From: Pseudomonadota bacterium
GTDB lineage: Bacteria > Pseudomonadota > Alphaproteobacteria > Sphingomonadales > Sphingomonadaceae
Assembly (NCBI GenBank): GCA_023394965.1
Contig: JAEWZX010000042.1
Span: 248,001 to 312,000 of the forward strand
Direction: 5' to 3'
Length of the DNA stretch: 64,000 nucleotides
The position numbers were made by a program, and so were the translations under genes. The notes beneath the pieces were generated by a model. That model saw only the letters and a program-made list of their open reading frames with translations. It was not told the origin of the DNA and did not search any database. Numbering within the stretch: the stretch's first letter is position 1; the number at the start of each line of letters is the position of its first letter. Positions 36,777-45,158 of the stretch are shown one piece after another.

Positions 36777-36823
36777 GGGCTAGACGGCACGGCGAAAGGA
36801 TTTCGCCATGCGCCGTCTAGCCC
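36777..36823 (+). promoter_or_regulatory. Nested hairpin enclosing the start site of the small lipoprotein gene
   Basis: The outer arms GGGCTAGACGGC (36777-36788) and GCCGTCTAGCCC (36812-36823) pair over 12 perfect base pairs. Inside, GGCGAAA (36791-36797) pairs with TTTCGCC (36801-36807), with loop GGA. The ribosome binding site AAAGGA (36795-36800) is within the inner hairpin, and the ATG (36808-36810) lies between the inner and outer stems. Folding would block initiation. An intrinsic terminator is unlikely because no T-run follows. Confidence 0.7.
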
Positions 36824-37134
36824 TCTTACTTCTCCTGCCTGCGACAATTGCGCTGCCCGGCTGCCTGGCCAAAACAGTTGTGGATGTCGCAACTTTGCCA
36901 GTGAAAGCAGTTGGCAAAGGGGTCGATCTGGCCACTACCAGCCAGTCAGAAGCTGACGAGAAGCGCGGCCGCGAGATCAGGCGCCGAGAAGCGCGTTTGG
37001 CGCAGCTTGAGCGCGACTATGAGAGGCAGCTGGACCGATGTGAAGACGGCAGTCGACGAGCCTGCGACCAAGCGCGCAACACCTATGCCGAAATGCAGCA
37101 AATCATACCCTCTATACCGGTCGAACCGGACTGA
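36808..37134 (+). CDS. Small lipoprotein, unknown function
   Basis: A 108-residue protein with a lipoprotein signal peptide, MRRLALLLLLPATIALPGC, and the lipidated cysteine at residue 19. A short hydrophobic stretch (VVDVATLPVKAVGKGVDLAT) is followed by a highly charged helix with many Arg and Glu, a probable coiled coil. Two further cysteines are in RCEDGSRRACDQ. I do not recognise a named family. The start is enclosed in a strong nested hairpin. Its stop directly abuts the convergent tsaC stop. Confidence 0.8.
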   Translation: MRRLALLLLLPATIALPGCLAKTVVDVATLPVKAVGKGVDLATTSQSEADEKRGREIRRREARLAQLERDYERQLDRCEDGSRRACDQARNTYAEMQQIIPSIPVEPD

Positions 37135-38064
37135 TTACTCAGGTGGAGTCGCCGCGCGGCGGAGCCTGTCGTTAATTGCAACACCCACTCCCTCATCTGG
37201 AATCGGTGCCACGGCGATACGCGGCTTGGCCGACAGTGCGCCTTCGTGAAGGCAGGCATAAAGGCGCGAGGCGGCTTCGGTAAGATTTGCGCCACCTGAC
37301 AGCGTGCAATCGCCGCCAACCTCTCCAAAGCCGATGAGAAACTCGTCTGGCGCAACTTTTGTGGCCATCAGTCGAACCGGCTTGCCTGGCGCATAATGGC
37401 TGGCAAGTTGTCCGGGTGCCTCGATACCGCCTGCAGCGGTAATCGACGGGCCGAGAAAGATCGGCCCGGGCCGCAACACCTGGACAGTGCCATCTTCCCG
37501 CACCGCGGCAATAGTCGATTCAACCCCCTGCTCGCATCCCCCCCCATCAAGCACTGCGTCGATTCGCCCATCGAGCGATGCGAGAACATGGGCCGCAGAA
37601 GTCGGGCTGATAAAACCGCTGCGATTCGCCGACGGTGCCGCTATCGGCATACCGCCTTCCTTGAGCAGAGCGCGTATTACCGGGTGGGACGGCATGCGCA
37701 GGGCAAGCGTGTCCAGGCCAGCCGTCACAGCTCGCGCCAATCCGGCCTCGGGACGGCGCGGGAGAACGAGAGTGAGCGGCCCTGGCCAGTGCTCGCCAGC
37801 AAGTCTATCCGCTTCTGCCGAGAAGTCAGCTAGCCGGAGCGCCTGTTCTTTCGAAGCGACATGAACAATTAACGGATTAAAGCTGGGCCTGCCCTTGGCC
37901 TGGTAGATACGAGCTACGGCTTCGTCGCTATCGGCACGTGCGGCAAGGCCGTAGACTGTTTCGGTGGGCACAGCGACAAGACCGCCATCGCGCAATATCT
38001 GCGCAGCCTTAGCGATTCCGCGGGCATCTGCCCCTATCGTTTCCGTAACGTATTTGCCGCCCAT
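37135..38064 (-). CDS. L-threonylcarbamoyladenylate synthase (Sua5/TsaC family)
   Basis: A 309-residue enzyme making threonylcarbamoyl-AMP for the t6A37 modification of tRNA. The YrdC domain has LRDGGLVAVPTETVYGLAA, SFNPLIVHVAS, HWPGPLTLVLPR, LALRMPSHPVIRALL and PIAAPSANRSGFISPTSA. After a linker a shorter Sua5 domain begins near SHYAPGKPVRLMA. The two-domain layout is that of Sua5 rather than the short TsaC. It is divergent from the acyl-CoA dehydrogenase. Confidence 0.94.
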   Translation of the reverse strand: MGGKYVTETIGADARGIAKAAQILRDGGLVAVPTETVYGLAARADSDEAVARIYQAKGRPSFNPLIVHVASKEQALRLADFSAEADRLAGEHWPGPLTLVLPRRPEAGLARAVTAGLDTLALRMPSHPVIRALLKEGGMPIAAPSANRSGFISPTSAAHVLASLDGRIDAVLDGGGCEQGVESTIAAVREDGTVQVLRPGPIFLGPSITAAGGIEAPGQLASHYAPGKPVRLMATKVAPDEFLIGFGEVGGDCTLSGGANLTEAASRLYACLHEGALSAKPRIAVAPIPDEGVGVAINDRLRRAATPPE

Positions 38065-38112
38065 GCCTGCGCGCTATATCTGCATGCGAGACAAAGCCAA
38101 GAGGATTACCCT

Positions 38113-39852
38113 GTGACCTACACTCCCGCTACCGAAGACCAATTGCTCGCCATTCGTGTGAACGCCGGGATTGAGGAGCTGGCGAGCAGCGAGAAATTTG
38201 CTGCTGCTGAAACCGACATGGTCGAAGCGATCGTTAGTGGAATAGGCGAATTCGCAGCTGGCGAATGGGCGCCGCTCAATCGCGTCGGCGATCTGGAAGG
38301 AGCGAAGATCGAGAACGGAGTGGTCCGCCTGCCCGATGGCTTTGCCCAAGCTTATTCGCACTATGTCGATCAAGGCTGGAACGCCATTTCAGGGCCGGTC
38401 GAATTTGGCGGGCAGGGCCTGCCTTTCACCTTGTCGTGCAATGTGCTCGAAAATCTCGGCACAGCCAACATGGCTTTCAATTTGCTGCCGATGCTCAGTG
38501 TCGGTGCGATCGAGTCGCTCGAGCATCACGGATCCTCAGAACTGCAGGAGAAATATCTACCCAAGCTGGTGAGCGGGGAATGGTCGGGGACAATGAATCT
38601 GACAGAGCCGCAGGCCGGCTCGGATGTAGGCGCACTGCGCACGACCGCACAGCCGATCACCGAGGGGGAACATGCAGGTAAATATCTGATCAAAGGTCAG
38701 AAGATCTACATCACCTGGGGTGAGCACGAACTGTCAACGAACATCATTCACCTTGTCCTTGCTCGCTTGCCAGGTGCGCCCGAGGGCACTCGCGGCATTT
38801 CGTTGTTCATCGTGCCAAAATATCATGTGACGGGCGATGGATCGCTGGGGGCTCATAACGATCTGCGCTGCGTCAGTATCGAACACAAGCTTGGCATTAA
38901 CGCATCGCCAACCTGCGTTATGAGTTACGGCGACAATGGCGAATGCATCGGTGAATTGGTTGGTGCTGAAAATCGCGGGCTGATGGCGATGTTCACGATG
39001 ATGAACAATGCCCGCATCAATGTAGGTAATCAGGGCGTGCAGATCGGTGAACGCGCCACACAACAGGCCTTGGCCTATGCACAGGAACGGGTTCAGTCCG
39101 CGCGAGCAGGGTCGCCAGACAAGTCACCGATCGCGATCATCGAACACCCCGATGTGCGTCGCATGCTGCTGAGAATGAAAGCGCTTACAGAAGGAGCGCG
39201 TGCACTGCTGTATTACACGGCAGGACAGGTTGATCGCGGCACATTGGGCAATGCTGAAGCCAGTGCGCGCGGCGAAGTGCTGACCCCACTGATCAAGGCG
39301 TGGGGCACCGACATCGGCATCGAAGTCGCCAGTCTTGGCGTCCAAGTCCATGGCGGTATGGGCTTCATCGAGGAAACCGGCGCCGCCCAGCACTGGCGCG
39401 ATTCGCGCATCGCCCCAATTTATGAAGGAACCAATGGCATCCAGGCGGCAGACCTCGTCACCCGAAAGCTCGGGCTCAATGGCGGCGAAGTCCTGACTGC
39501 GTTGATCGCAGAAATCACGCATGACGCCAAAAACGAGCCCACGCTCTTGGCGCTCGCCGAAGACTGCATGGAAGTGGCAGAATGGATGGGCCAAGACGCA
39601 AGTCTCGATGATCGCCTGGCCGGGTCCGTGCCGTTCTGCACCATGTTCGCGGTCGCAGTCGCTGGGTGGCAGTTACTGCGCCAGTTGCGCGCGATCGAGA
39701 GTGGTCAGGCCCCTGGACTGGCGCGCACGAAGACGGCAAGCGTGCGCTTCTTCCTCGATAGAATTGTGCCCGAAGCTGCTGGGTTGAAGGCGGCGGCAAC
39801 CGCAGGAGCCGAGCCGCTGTACGCTATCACTGCCGATCAGCTGGCCGGATAG
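38113..39852 (+). CDS. Acyl-CoA dehydrogenase with extended C-terminus
   Basis: A 579-residue flavoenzyme of the long form (with C-terminal acyl-dehydrogenase extension, as in DmdC-like proteins). The FAD/substrate segment has GEWSGTMNLTEPQAGSDVGAL, the middle beta domain has IYITWGEHELS, and the C-terminal helical domain has QVHGGMGFIEETGAAQHWRD and IYEGTNGIQAADL, whose Glu is the likely catalytic base. It oxidises an acyl-CoA to the enoyl-CoA. The start is GTG at 38113. Confidence 0.92.
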   Translation: MTYTPATEDQLLAIRVNAGIEELASSEKFAAAETDMVEAIVSGIGEFAAGEWAPLNRVGDLEGAKIENGVVRLPDGFAQAYSHYVDQGWNAISGPVEFGGQGLPFTLSCNVLENLGTANMAFNLLPMLSVGAIESLEHHGSSELQEKYLPKLVSGEWSGTMNLTEPQAGSDVGALRTTAQPITEGEHAGKYLIKGQKIYITWGEHELSTNIIHLVLARLPGAPEGTRGISLFIVPKYHVTGDGSLGAHNDLRCVSIEHKLGINASPTCVMSYGDNGECIGELVGAENRGLMAMFTMMNNARINVGNQGVQIGERATQQALAYAQERVQSARAGSPDKSPIAIIEHPDVRRMLLRMKALTEGARALLYYTAGQVDRGTLGNAEASARGEVLTPLIKAWGTDIGIEVASLGVQVHGGMGFIEETGAAQHWRDSRIAPIYEGTNGIQAADLVTRKLGLNGGEVLTALIAEITHDAKNEPTLLALAEDCMEVAEWMGQDASLDDRLAGSVPFCTMFAVAVAGWQLLRQLRAIESGQAPGLARTKTASVRFFLDRIVPEAAGLKAAATAGAEPLYAITADQLAG

Positions 39853-39853
39853 C

Positions 39854-41308
39854 CTATTCGGCAGTAACCCGGCGGGCATAGTCGTCTGCCCCGAACGTCG
39901 CCTCCTGCCCGCGCAATTCACGGCGGGCAGGAAGGCGATCGCCAGTTAGACGGCCTATCGCAGCCTGGCCTTCTGCCCCCGGTGCAAAGACACGCCAGAT
40001 GATCCCGGCTGTATCGTCCGACACCAGCAGAGAGCCGTCGCCAGCCCACTCGACCCATGTGGGGCGGCCGCGAGTCGTGCCATCGTCCTTCAGGAAGCCG
40101 GTCAGCACTGGCACAGGCTTGCCGGTCGGGTTCCCGCGCTCATCAAACGCGACATAGACGACGTCATAGCCGGACGGTGGCTTGCGATTCCAGGATCCGT
40201 GCTGCGCGACGAATGCACCACTGGCAAATCGTTCACCCATCTTTGCCCCGGCCTGGCTGAACACAAGTCCCAGCGCCGCTACGTGAGGCCCGAGAGCATA
40301 TTCGGGAGTACGGACGTAGTTGATGTATTCCGGGATGGGATATTTGACGCGGCGGTCGAAATTGTTGCCGTAATAGACCCACGGCCAGCCGTAGTTCGCG
40401 CCGATCGGCACGTTGGTCAGATAGTCCGGCACAAGGTCCGAACCCAGCATGTCGCGCTCGTTGACGGTGGTCCACAACTCACCCGACCAAGGGCTGAAGT
40501 CGAGCCCGTTTGCGTTGCGCAGGCCACCCGCAAACATGCGCTTGCGACCGGTCTGCAAGTCGATTTCCCAAATCAGGGCGCGGCCTTCTTCGGCCTTCAT
40601 TCCTTTATCGGCGATATTGGTATCGGAACCTACTGCTGCATAAAGACGCTTGCCGTCAGGGTGCAGGGCGAGATTGCGCATCCAGTGGCCGCCGCCTGCA
40701 GCGAGGTCTGCAATCTTGCGGGGCTGACCGGACACCTTCTCGCTCCCCAATTCGTAAGGATAGGCCAGAACTGCATCGTTATTCGCGACGTAAAGCGTGC
40801 CATCAGCCCAAGCGAGGCCTGATGGTGAATTGAGCCCATCGAGCAGAACCTCGCGTATTTCGGCTTTTCCGTCTCCGTCGGCGTCGCGCAGCAGCACAAC
40901 TTGATTGGGTGATTTGCCGGTCGCACCGGCGCGCGACATAAGCAGACCCGCGATCCATGCCTTGATGCCGCCGCCACCCTCGCTTTGGGGCGCGCGGGTC
41001 AGGGACACAAGAATGTCCCCATTCGGCAAGGCCTGCAGCGTGCGTGGATGATCGAGGCCTTCGGCGAAACGCCCGACCGCAAGCCCTTCAGCCGCGACTG
41101 GTACTTCGGTCTCACCCCAGCCCACGGGTTTGGCAACTGCGACGGTGGGGAAGCTTTCGGCATTGGCTTCCTGAAGTGTCGGGTCAGTGCCGACGACATC
41201 TTCGAACGGCACGTCGGCCTTGTCCCCTCGTGTGAGGAAATAGCCGACGACGAGAATCACCAGCAGTATGACGGCGAGCGCAATGCCCAGCTTTTTGAGT
41301 ATGCTCAT
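39854..41308 (-). CDS. PQQ-dependent sugar dehydrogenase-like protein (sorbosone dehydrogenase family)
   Basis: A 484-residue protein with an N-terminal membrane anchor or signal, ILKKLGIALAVILLVILVVG, and a six-bladed beta-propeller of the soluble glucose/L-sorbosone dehydrogenase type. Seen are FAEGLDHPRTLQALPNGDIL, LVRNANGLDFSP-like GGLRNANGLDFSPWSGELW, and GANYGWPWVYYGNN, with AQHGSWNRKPPSGYDVVY. The active site would be periplasmic and PQQ-dependent. ATG 41308 is preferred over an upstream TTG. Substrate unknown. Confidence 0.87.
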   Translation of the reverse strand: MSILKKLGIALAVILLVILVVGYFLTRGDKADVPFEDVVGTDPTLQEANAESFPTVAVAKPVGWGETEVPVAAEGLAVGRFAEGLDHPRTLQALPNGDILVSLTRAPQSEGGGGIKAWIAGLLMSRAGATGKSPNQVVLLRDADGDGKAEIREVLLDGLNSPSGLAWADGTLYVANNDAVLAYPYELGSEKVSGQPRKIADLAAGGGHWMRNLALHPDGKRLYAAVGSDTNIADKGMKAEEGRALIWEIDLQTGRKRMFAGGLRNANGLDFSPWSGELWTTVNERDMLGSDLVPDYLTNVPIGANYGWPWVYYGNNFDRRVKYPIPEYINYVRTPEYALGPHVAALGLVFSQAGAKMGERFASGAFVAQHGSWNRKPPSGYDVVYVAFDERGNPTGKPVPVLTGFLKDDGTTRGRPTWVEWAGDGSLLVSDDTAGIIWRVFAPGAEGQAAIGRLTGDRLPARRELRGQEATFGADDYARRVTAE

Positions 41309-41386
41309 GAATGCAGGAATAAGCGAGGGTAGGTTCGGGAGCAATGGGGCTTGCGAGTCAGGGTTTCGCCGCTACATCGCGTTGCC

Positions 41387-41869
41387 ATGTACGATTTCCG
41401 CCCTTCCCCCGGTACACCCAAGAATGAAGTCTATCGTCAGTTGCTCGGCGCGGCTGACTCTCTGACTAAAGGGGAGCCAGACGCTATCGCGAATATGGCG
41501 AACATCGCCGCTCTGCTATGGGATTTCCTGCCTGATCTGAATTGGTCCGGCTTCTACCGCACGGTCGGGGAAGAGCTGGTGCTAGGCCCATTCATGGGTC
41601 GCCCGGCCTGCATCCGTATCCCGATGGGTCAGGGTGTTTGTGGGGCAGCAGCGAGCACCGGCGCGACCCAGCTGGTTGAAGACGTACACGCTTTCCCCGG
41701 GCATATCGCATGTGATGCGGTCACGAATTCGGAACTGGTCGTGCCGGTGAAGCGCGACGGCGAGGTTATCGCGGTGATCGATCTCGACAGCCCGGCAAAG
41801 GCGAGGTTCGATCAGGAAGACGCTGCTGGCATCGAGGCTGTCGCGCATATGCTGTCGAGGCGTATCTAG
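41387..41869 (+). CDS. msrC: Free methionine-(R)-sulfoxide reductase (GAF-domain fRMsr)
   Basis: A 160-residue GAF-domain protein. NWSGFYRTVGEELVLGPFMG and the three conserved cysteines (ACIRIPMGQGVCG and HIACDAVTNSE) match fRMsr, which reduces free methionine-R-sulfoxide with thioredoxin. VPVKRDGEVIAVIDLDS closes the domain. ATG 41387 gives the standard N-terminus MYDF. It is divergent from the sugar dehydrogenase. Confidence 0.92.
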   Translation: MYDFRPSPGTPKNEVYRQLLGAADSLTKGEPDAIANMANIAALLWDFLPDLNWSGFYRTVGEELVLGPFMGRPACIRIPMGQGVCGAAASTGATQLVEDVHAFPGHIACDAVTNSELVVPVKRDGEVIAVIDLDSPAKARFDQEDAAGIEAVAHMLSRRI

Positions 41870-41987
41870 GGAACTCTGACCCAAGGCGGCACAAGCATTA
41901 CAGTGTTTTTGCCTAGGCGCGGCTGGTTGCTAACAAGGATGTCTATGCGGCGCGTTGCCAATCGCGTCGGTCGAAGGAGCATCCACC

Positions 41988-42680
41988 ATGCACGCACGCC
42001 TTGCCGCTTTCCTGATTGCTTCCAGTCTGGTGGTGCTGCCTTCAGGCAGCTTTGCACAAACCGTCATACCTTACGATGTCGGGGAGTATGAATATGCTCA
42101 CCCTCTGCCGGACATGCGTGACGATATCGTCACCGAGACAGTAACAGGCGACGCAGAAGGCCAACCTTCCGTCGATCCCGGGACTCCCCCAACCGTCGTG
42201 AGCGCCCCGGCGATACAGACAGTCGACCCTTCCGATCCGGCGATTGGTGGGGCTATGACATCCTCTGCGGTACGCAGCATACCTTCACGGTCGGCGGCCA
42301 ATGCTCCGCCAACTCCGATACAATTCTCTGCTCCGCCGACATATCTCCCGGCAGGAGGACAGGTGGTCGCGTTTGATCGCAAAGCATGGCTCGACCAATG
42401 CCGCTTGCGGCTCGAAACTTATGAAAATAACGCAGAGCGTGATAAAGTCATTGGCACGCTCATCGGCGGTGTAGCGATGCGCAGTGTCACGCAGCATGGC
42501 AGCAACAAGAGCACCAACAGCGCCAGTCAGTGCCAAGCCTATCTGGATACATACCTGCAGAATGCGTCCGCGACCGCGGGTACCGTGCAATATGCCCAGC
42601 CAGGTCAATATATGTTGATGCCCGTTACCGTGGCTGTACCACAGCGTCCGGTCTATCGCGAGATTGGACCAGAGAACTAG
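41988..42680 (+). CDS. Secreted hypothetical protein
   Basis: A 230-residue protein with signal peptide ARLAAFLIASSLVVLPSGSF (cleavage probably after FAQ). A Pro/Thr/Ser-rich low-complexity region of about 100 residues is followed by a C-terminal part with KAWLDQCRLRLETYENNAER, a hydrophobic patch around VIGTLIGGVAM, and a second cysteine in SQCQAYLDTYL. The glycine-rich patch resembles a short glycine-zipper segment. ATG 41988 follows an AAGGAG site. Not recognised further. Confidence 0.75.
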   Translation: MHARLAAFLIASSLVVLPSGSFAQTVIPYDVGEYEYAHPLPDMRDDIVTETVTGDAEGQPSVDPGTPPTVVSAPAIQTVDPSDPAIGGAMTSSAVRSIPSRSAANAPPTPIQFSAPPTYLPAGGQVVAFDRKAWLDQCRLRLETYENNAERDKVIGTLIGGVAMRSVTQHGSNKSTNSASQCQAYLDTYLQNASATAGTVQYAQPGQYMLMPVTVAVPQRPVYREIGPEN

Positions 42681-42688
42681 CTTCCGGA

Positions 42689-42716
42689 GGCGCTAGACAC
42701 GAGTAGCGCCAGTTTT
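42689..42716 (+). terminator. Terminator after the secreted hypothetical gene
   Basis: A perfect 7-bp stem GGCGCTA/TAGCGCC with an 8-base loop, followed by AGTTTT. It lies eight bases past the stop at 42680 and in the convergent gap before parB, so it could act for either side. Confidence 0.65.
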
Positions 42717-42775
42717 GTTCGCTGACACCTCTCCGCCGCCGAGGTTTGGAGCTGTAAACCCTTGATATGATCTCG

Positions 42776-43747
42776 TCAGATATCGCCGCCGGTTAGACGC
42801 TGACAAATCAGATCCAATTGATCGAGGGTCCGATAGCCAATGGTGACGCTTCCGGTGTTTGGCGTTGCGTCCGTCGTGATTTTCACCGGCATTCCCAGAA
42901 ATTCTTCGAGATGCCCCTGAACTGCCGAAATATCGGCATTGCCACCTTCCGTAGGCCCCGAGGGCTTGGGGTCGGAGCGGGTTTCACGCGGCTTGCGCGT
43001 CAAGGCTTCCATTTGGCGAACCGACAGCCCTTCGGAGACGGCCTTCTGTGCAAGATCCATCGCTTGATCTCGTCCTATAAGGGCGCGGGCGTGGCCCATG
43101 GACAGCGAACCATCGGCGACAAACGCCAGAACTTTGTCGGGCAGCGCCAGGAGACGCTGGAAATTTGCGACATGACTGCGTGATTTGTCGACCAGCTTGG
43201 CGATTTCGGCCTGAGTCATCCCCTCGTCATCAGCAAGCTTCTGATAGGCACGGGCCTCCTCAACGGGGTTGAGATCTTCGCGCTGCAGATTTTCGATCAG
43301 GGCAAGCGCCATAACTTCGCGCTCGTCCAGCTCTCGAACCAGTGCGGGAATTTGATGCAAGCGCGCTCTTTGGGCTGCACGCCACCGGCGTTCGCCGGCC
43401 ACGATACGGTAGCGGCCCTTACCCAGCGGCGAAACGATAATGGGCTGGATCACGCCGCGCTCGGCGATCGAGGACGCCAGGGCATCCAAGGCTTCCTCGT
43501 CGAAATGGGTACGCGGCTGGCCGGGCAGTGGTTCAATGTCAGCAACCGAGATCGAAGCCAGTCCTTCGGAAGACACGGAATTACCGGCCTTACCTTCGGC
43601 GCCCGTTTGGTTGCCAGCATTACCAGCGGCGTGGGCGACGAGTGGCTCTTCGCGGCGGGTCTCCCCCAGCAATGCGCCGAGGCCCCTGCCAAGCTTCTTC
43701 TTGCGATCGATGGGGGTAACTCCCTGTTCTGAACGTGGCTGGTTCAT
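42776..43747 (-). CDS. parB: Chromosome partitioning protein ParB
   Basis: A 323-residue ParB. The N-terminal ParA-stimulating patch KKKLGRGLGALLGE is followed by the CTP-binding ParB/Srx domain with QPRTHFDEEALDALASSI and YRIVAGERRWRAAQRA. The HTH for parS is MTQAEIAKLVDKSRSHVANF, and the C-terminal dimerisation segment ends LDQLDLICQRL. It loads on parS and slides as a CTP-bound clamp. ATG 43747 overlaps the parA stop. Three parS sites lie within 1-3.5 kb upstream. Confidence 0.96.
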   Translation of the reverse strand: MNQPRSEQGVTPIDRKKKLGRGLGALLGETRREEPLVAHAAGNAGNQTGAEGKAGNSVSSEGLASISVADIEPLPGQPRTHFDEEALDALASSIAERGVIQPIIVSPLGKGRYRIVAGERRWRAAQRARLHQIPALVRELDEREVMALALIENLQREDLNPVEEARAYQKLADDEGMTQAEIAKLVDKSRSHVANFQRLLALPDKVLAFVADGSLSMGHARALIGRDQAMDLAQKAVSEGLSVRQMEALTRKPRETRSDPKPSGPTEGGNADISAVQGHLEEFLGMPVKITTDATPNTGSVTIGYRTLDQLDLICQRLTGGDI

Positions 43748-44535
43748 GCTGCTTTCCGTTTCTCGGGCAGACGCCCGATCAATTCGCGGGCCAGCCCGAT
43801 ATAGGCCCGGCTTCCCGAACAATTATGATCGTAAACAAGTGCGGGCATACCATGGCTCGGCGCTTCGGACAGGCGCACGTTGCGAGGTATGACGTTTTCG
43901 AACACCAGATTGCCCAGACAATCCCGAACGTCGTCGGCGACCTGATCGGTCAAGCGATTACGGCGATCGAACATGGTCAGCACCACGCCGACAATACCCA
44001 GGGAAGAATTGAAGCCCTGCTGCACACGTTCAACGGTTTGCAGTAGCTGACTAAGTCCCTCCAGCGCGAAAAACTCGCATTGCAGCGGGACCATCAGCGT
44101 ATCTGCGGCACACAGGGCATTGAGGGTGAGCAGCCCCAATGATGGAGGGCAATCGATGAAGCAGATGTCGTATCCGGCGACATTACCGGGAGTTTGTTGA
44201 TGAAGTACGTGCGTAAGGCGAGCCGTGCGATCTTCAACTGAAACGAGTTCGACTTCGGCACCGGAGAGGTCCTGCGTCGCGGGTACGATATCGAGACCGG
44301 GAATTTCCGTGGGCTGCGCGCATTCGGCCAGTGTGGCCTGATCAAGAAGCAGATCGTAGCTGGTGTTTTCACGTGCAGCATTGCTGACCCCAAGGCCGGT
44401 GGAGGCGTTTCCCTGGGGGTCGAGATCGATCAGCAGGGTTTTCCAGCCTGTCGCCGCCATCGCAGTGGCAATGTTGATGGCGGTGGTCGTTTTACCCACC
44501 CCGCCCTTTTGATTGGCAATGGCAATGGTGATCAT
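43744..44535 (-). CDS. parA: Chromosome partitioning ATPase ParA
   Basis: A 263-residue deviant-Walker ATPase. KGGVGKTTTAINIA at residues 10-23 holds the signature lysine, LLIDLDPQGNASTGLG is motif A', and CFIDCPPSLGLLTLNAL is Walker B. ParA-ATP binds DNA without sequence specificity and moves ParB-parS complexes. ATG 44535 overlaps the rsmG stop by ATGA and the gene overlaps parB, so rsmG-parA-parB is one unit. Confidence 0.97.
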   Translation of the reverse strand: MITIAIANQKGGVGKTTTAINIATAMAATGWKTLLIDLDPQGNASTGLGVSNAARENTSYDLLLDQATLAECAQPTEIPGLDIVPATQDLSGAEVELVSVEDRTARLTHVLHQQTPGNVAGYDICFIDCPPSLGLLTLNALCAADTLMVPLQCEFFALEGLSQLLQTVERVQQGFNSSLGIVGVVLTMFDRRNRLTDQVADDVRDCLGNLVFENVIPRNVRLSEAPSHGMPALVYDHNCSGSRAYIGLARELIGRLPEKRKAA

Positions 44536-45158
44536 GCTCTTCCGCTCCATTGTCCCCGTCCGACGACGATTCCCGCATCCGGGTCGGTCAGAGATTGTTC
44601 CACGTGAAACATCTGGCGATGCTTTTTCGGCAATGCTTCTACTTCTTGGGCTGCGGAGCGCCCCTTGGGCAACACCCAGCGCGTATCCTTTGTGGAGAAG
44701 CGTGCGGATAATGCGAGCAGCCGATCGAGTGGAGCAAAGGCGCGGGCCGAGATAACCCCCGCACCGAAGGACTCGAGAACCTCAAGACGATCACCAAGCA
44801 CGCGGCAGTTCAAGATGCCGATGCTGCTCGCAGCCTCTTCCAGCCACTCAACCCGCCGTTTGCGCGATTCCACGAGAATGACAGGGAGGTTCGGGCGCAT
44901 CGCCGCGATAACCAGGCCCGGAAATCCGGCTCCGCTCCCTAAATCGAGCCACGGGCATTTCGCGTCGCAGAATTGAAGAAGCTGCGCGGAGTCTGCGATA
45001 TGGCGCTGCCACACAATGGGCAGCGTGGCCTTAGCGACCAAATTCTGCACCTGATTTTCGCGCTCAAGCGCGTCCACCAGAGTGTCGAGACGCGCCAATG
45101 CAGCGTCATCGCAAAGCCCGGCGACATAGGCACGCGCCTCTGCTTCGTTCCCGATCAT
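44532..45158 (-). CDS. rsmG: 16S rRNA (guanine527-N7)-methyltransferase RsmG (GidB)
   Basis: A 208-residue SAM methyltransferase acting on G527 of 16S rRNA. It has VWQRHIADSAQLLQF, the SAM-binding WLDLGSGAGFPGLVIA, VESRKRRVEWLEEA and VISARAFAPLDRLLAL. It overlaps mnmG by four bases upstream and parA by four bases downstream. A perfect parS site is embedded in its 3' coding part, encoding MFHVEQ. Confidence 0.96.
   Translation of the reverse strand: MIGNEAEARAYVAGLCDDAALARLDTLVDALERENQVQNLVAKATLPIVWQRHIADSAQLLQFCDAKCPWLDLGSGAGFPGLVIAAMRPNLPVILVESRKRRVEWLEEAASSIGILNCRVLGDRLEVLESFGAGVISARAFAPLDRLLALSARFSTKDTRWVLPKGRSAAQEVEALPKKHRQMFHVEQSLTDPDAGIVVGRGQWSGRA
44596..44611. other. parS site 1 (16/16 match)
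   Basis: TGTTCCACGTGAAACA fits the parS consensus TGTTNCACGTGAAACA exactly. It lies inside the rsmG coding sequence, about 60 bp before the parA start. It is a ParB nucleation site for origin segregation. Confidence 0.95.

Noticed and set aside
44365..44380. Fourth parS-like sequence around CACGTG in parA
   Set aside because: It has the central CACGTG but four mismatches to the 16-base consensus, so ParB binding is not expected.
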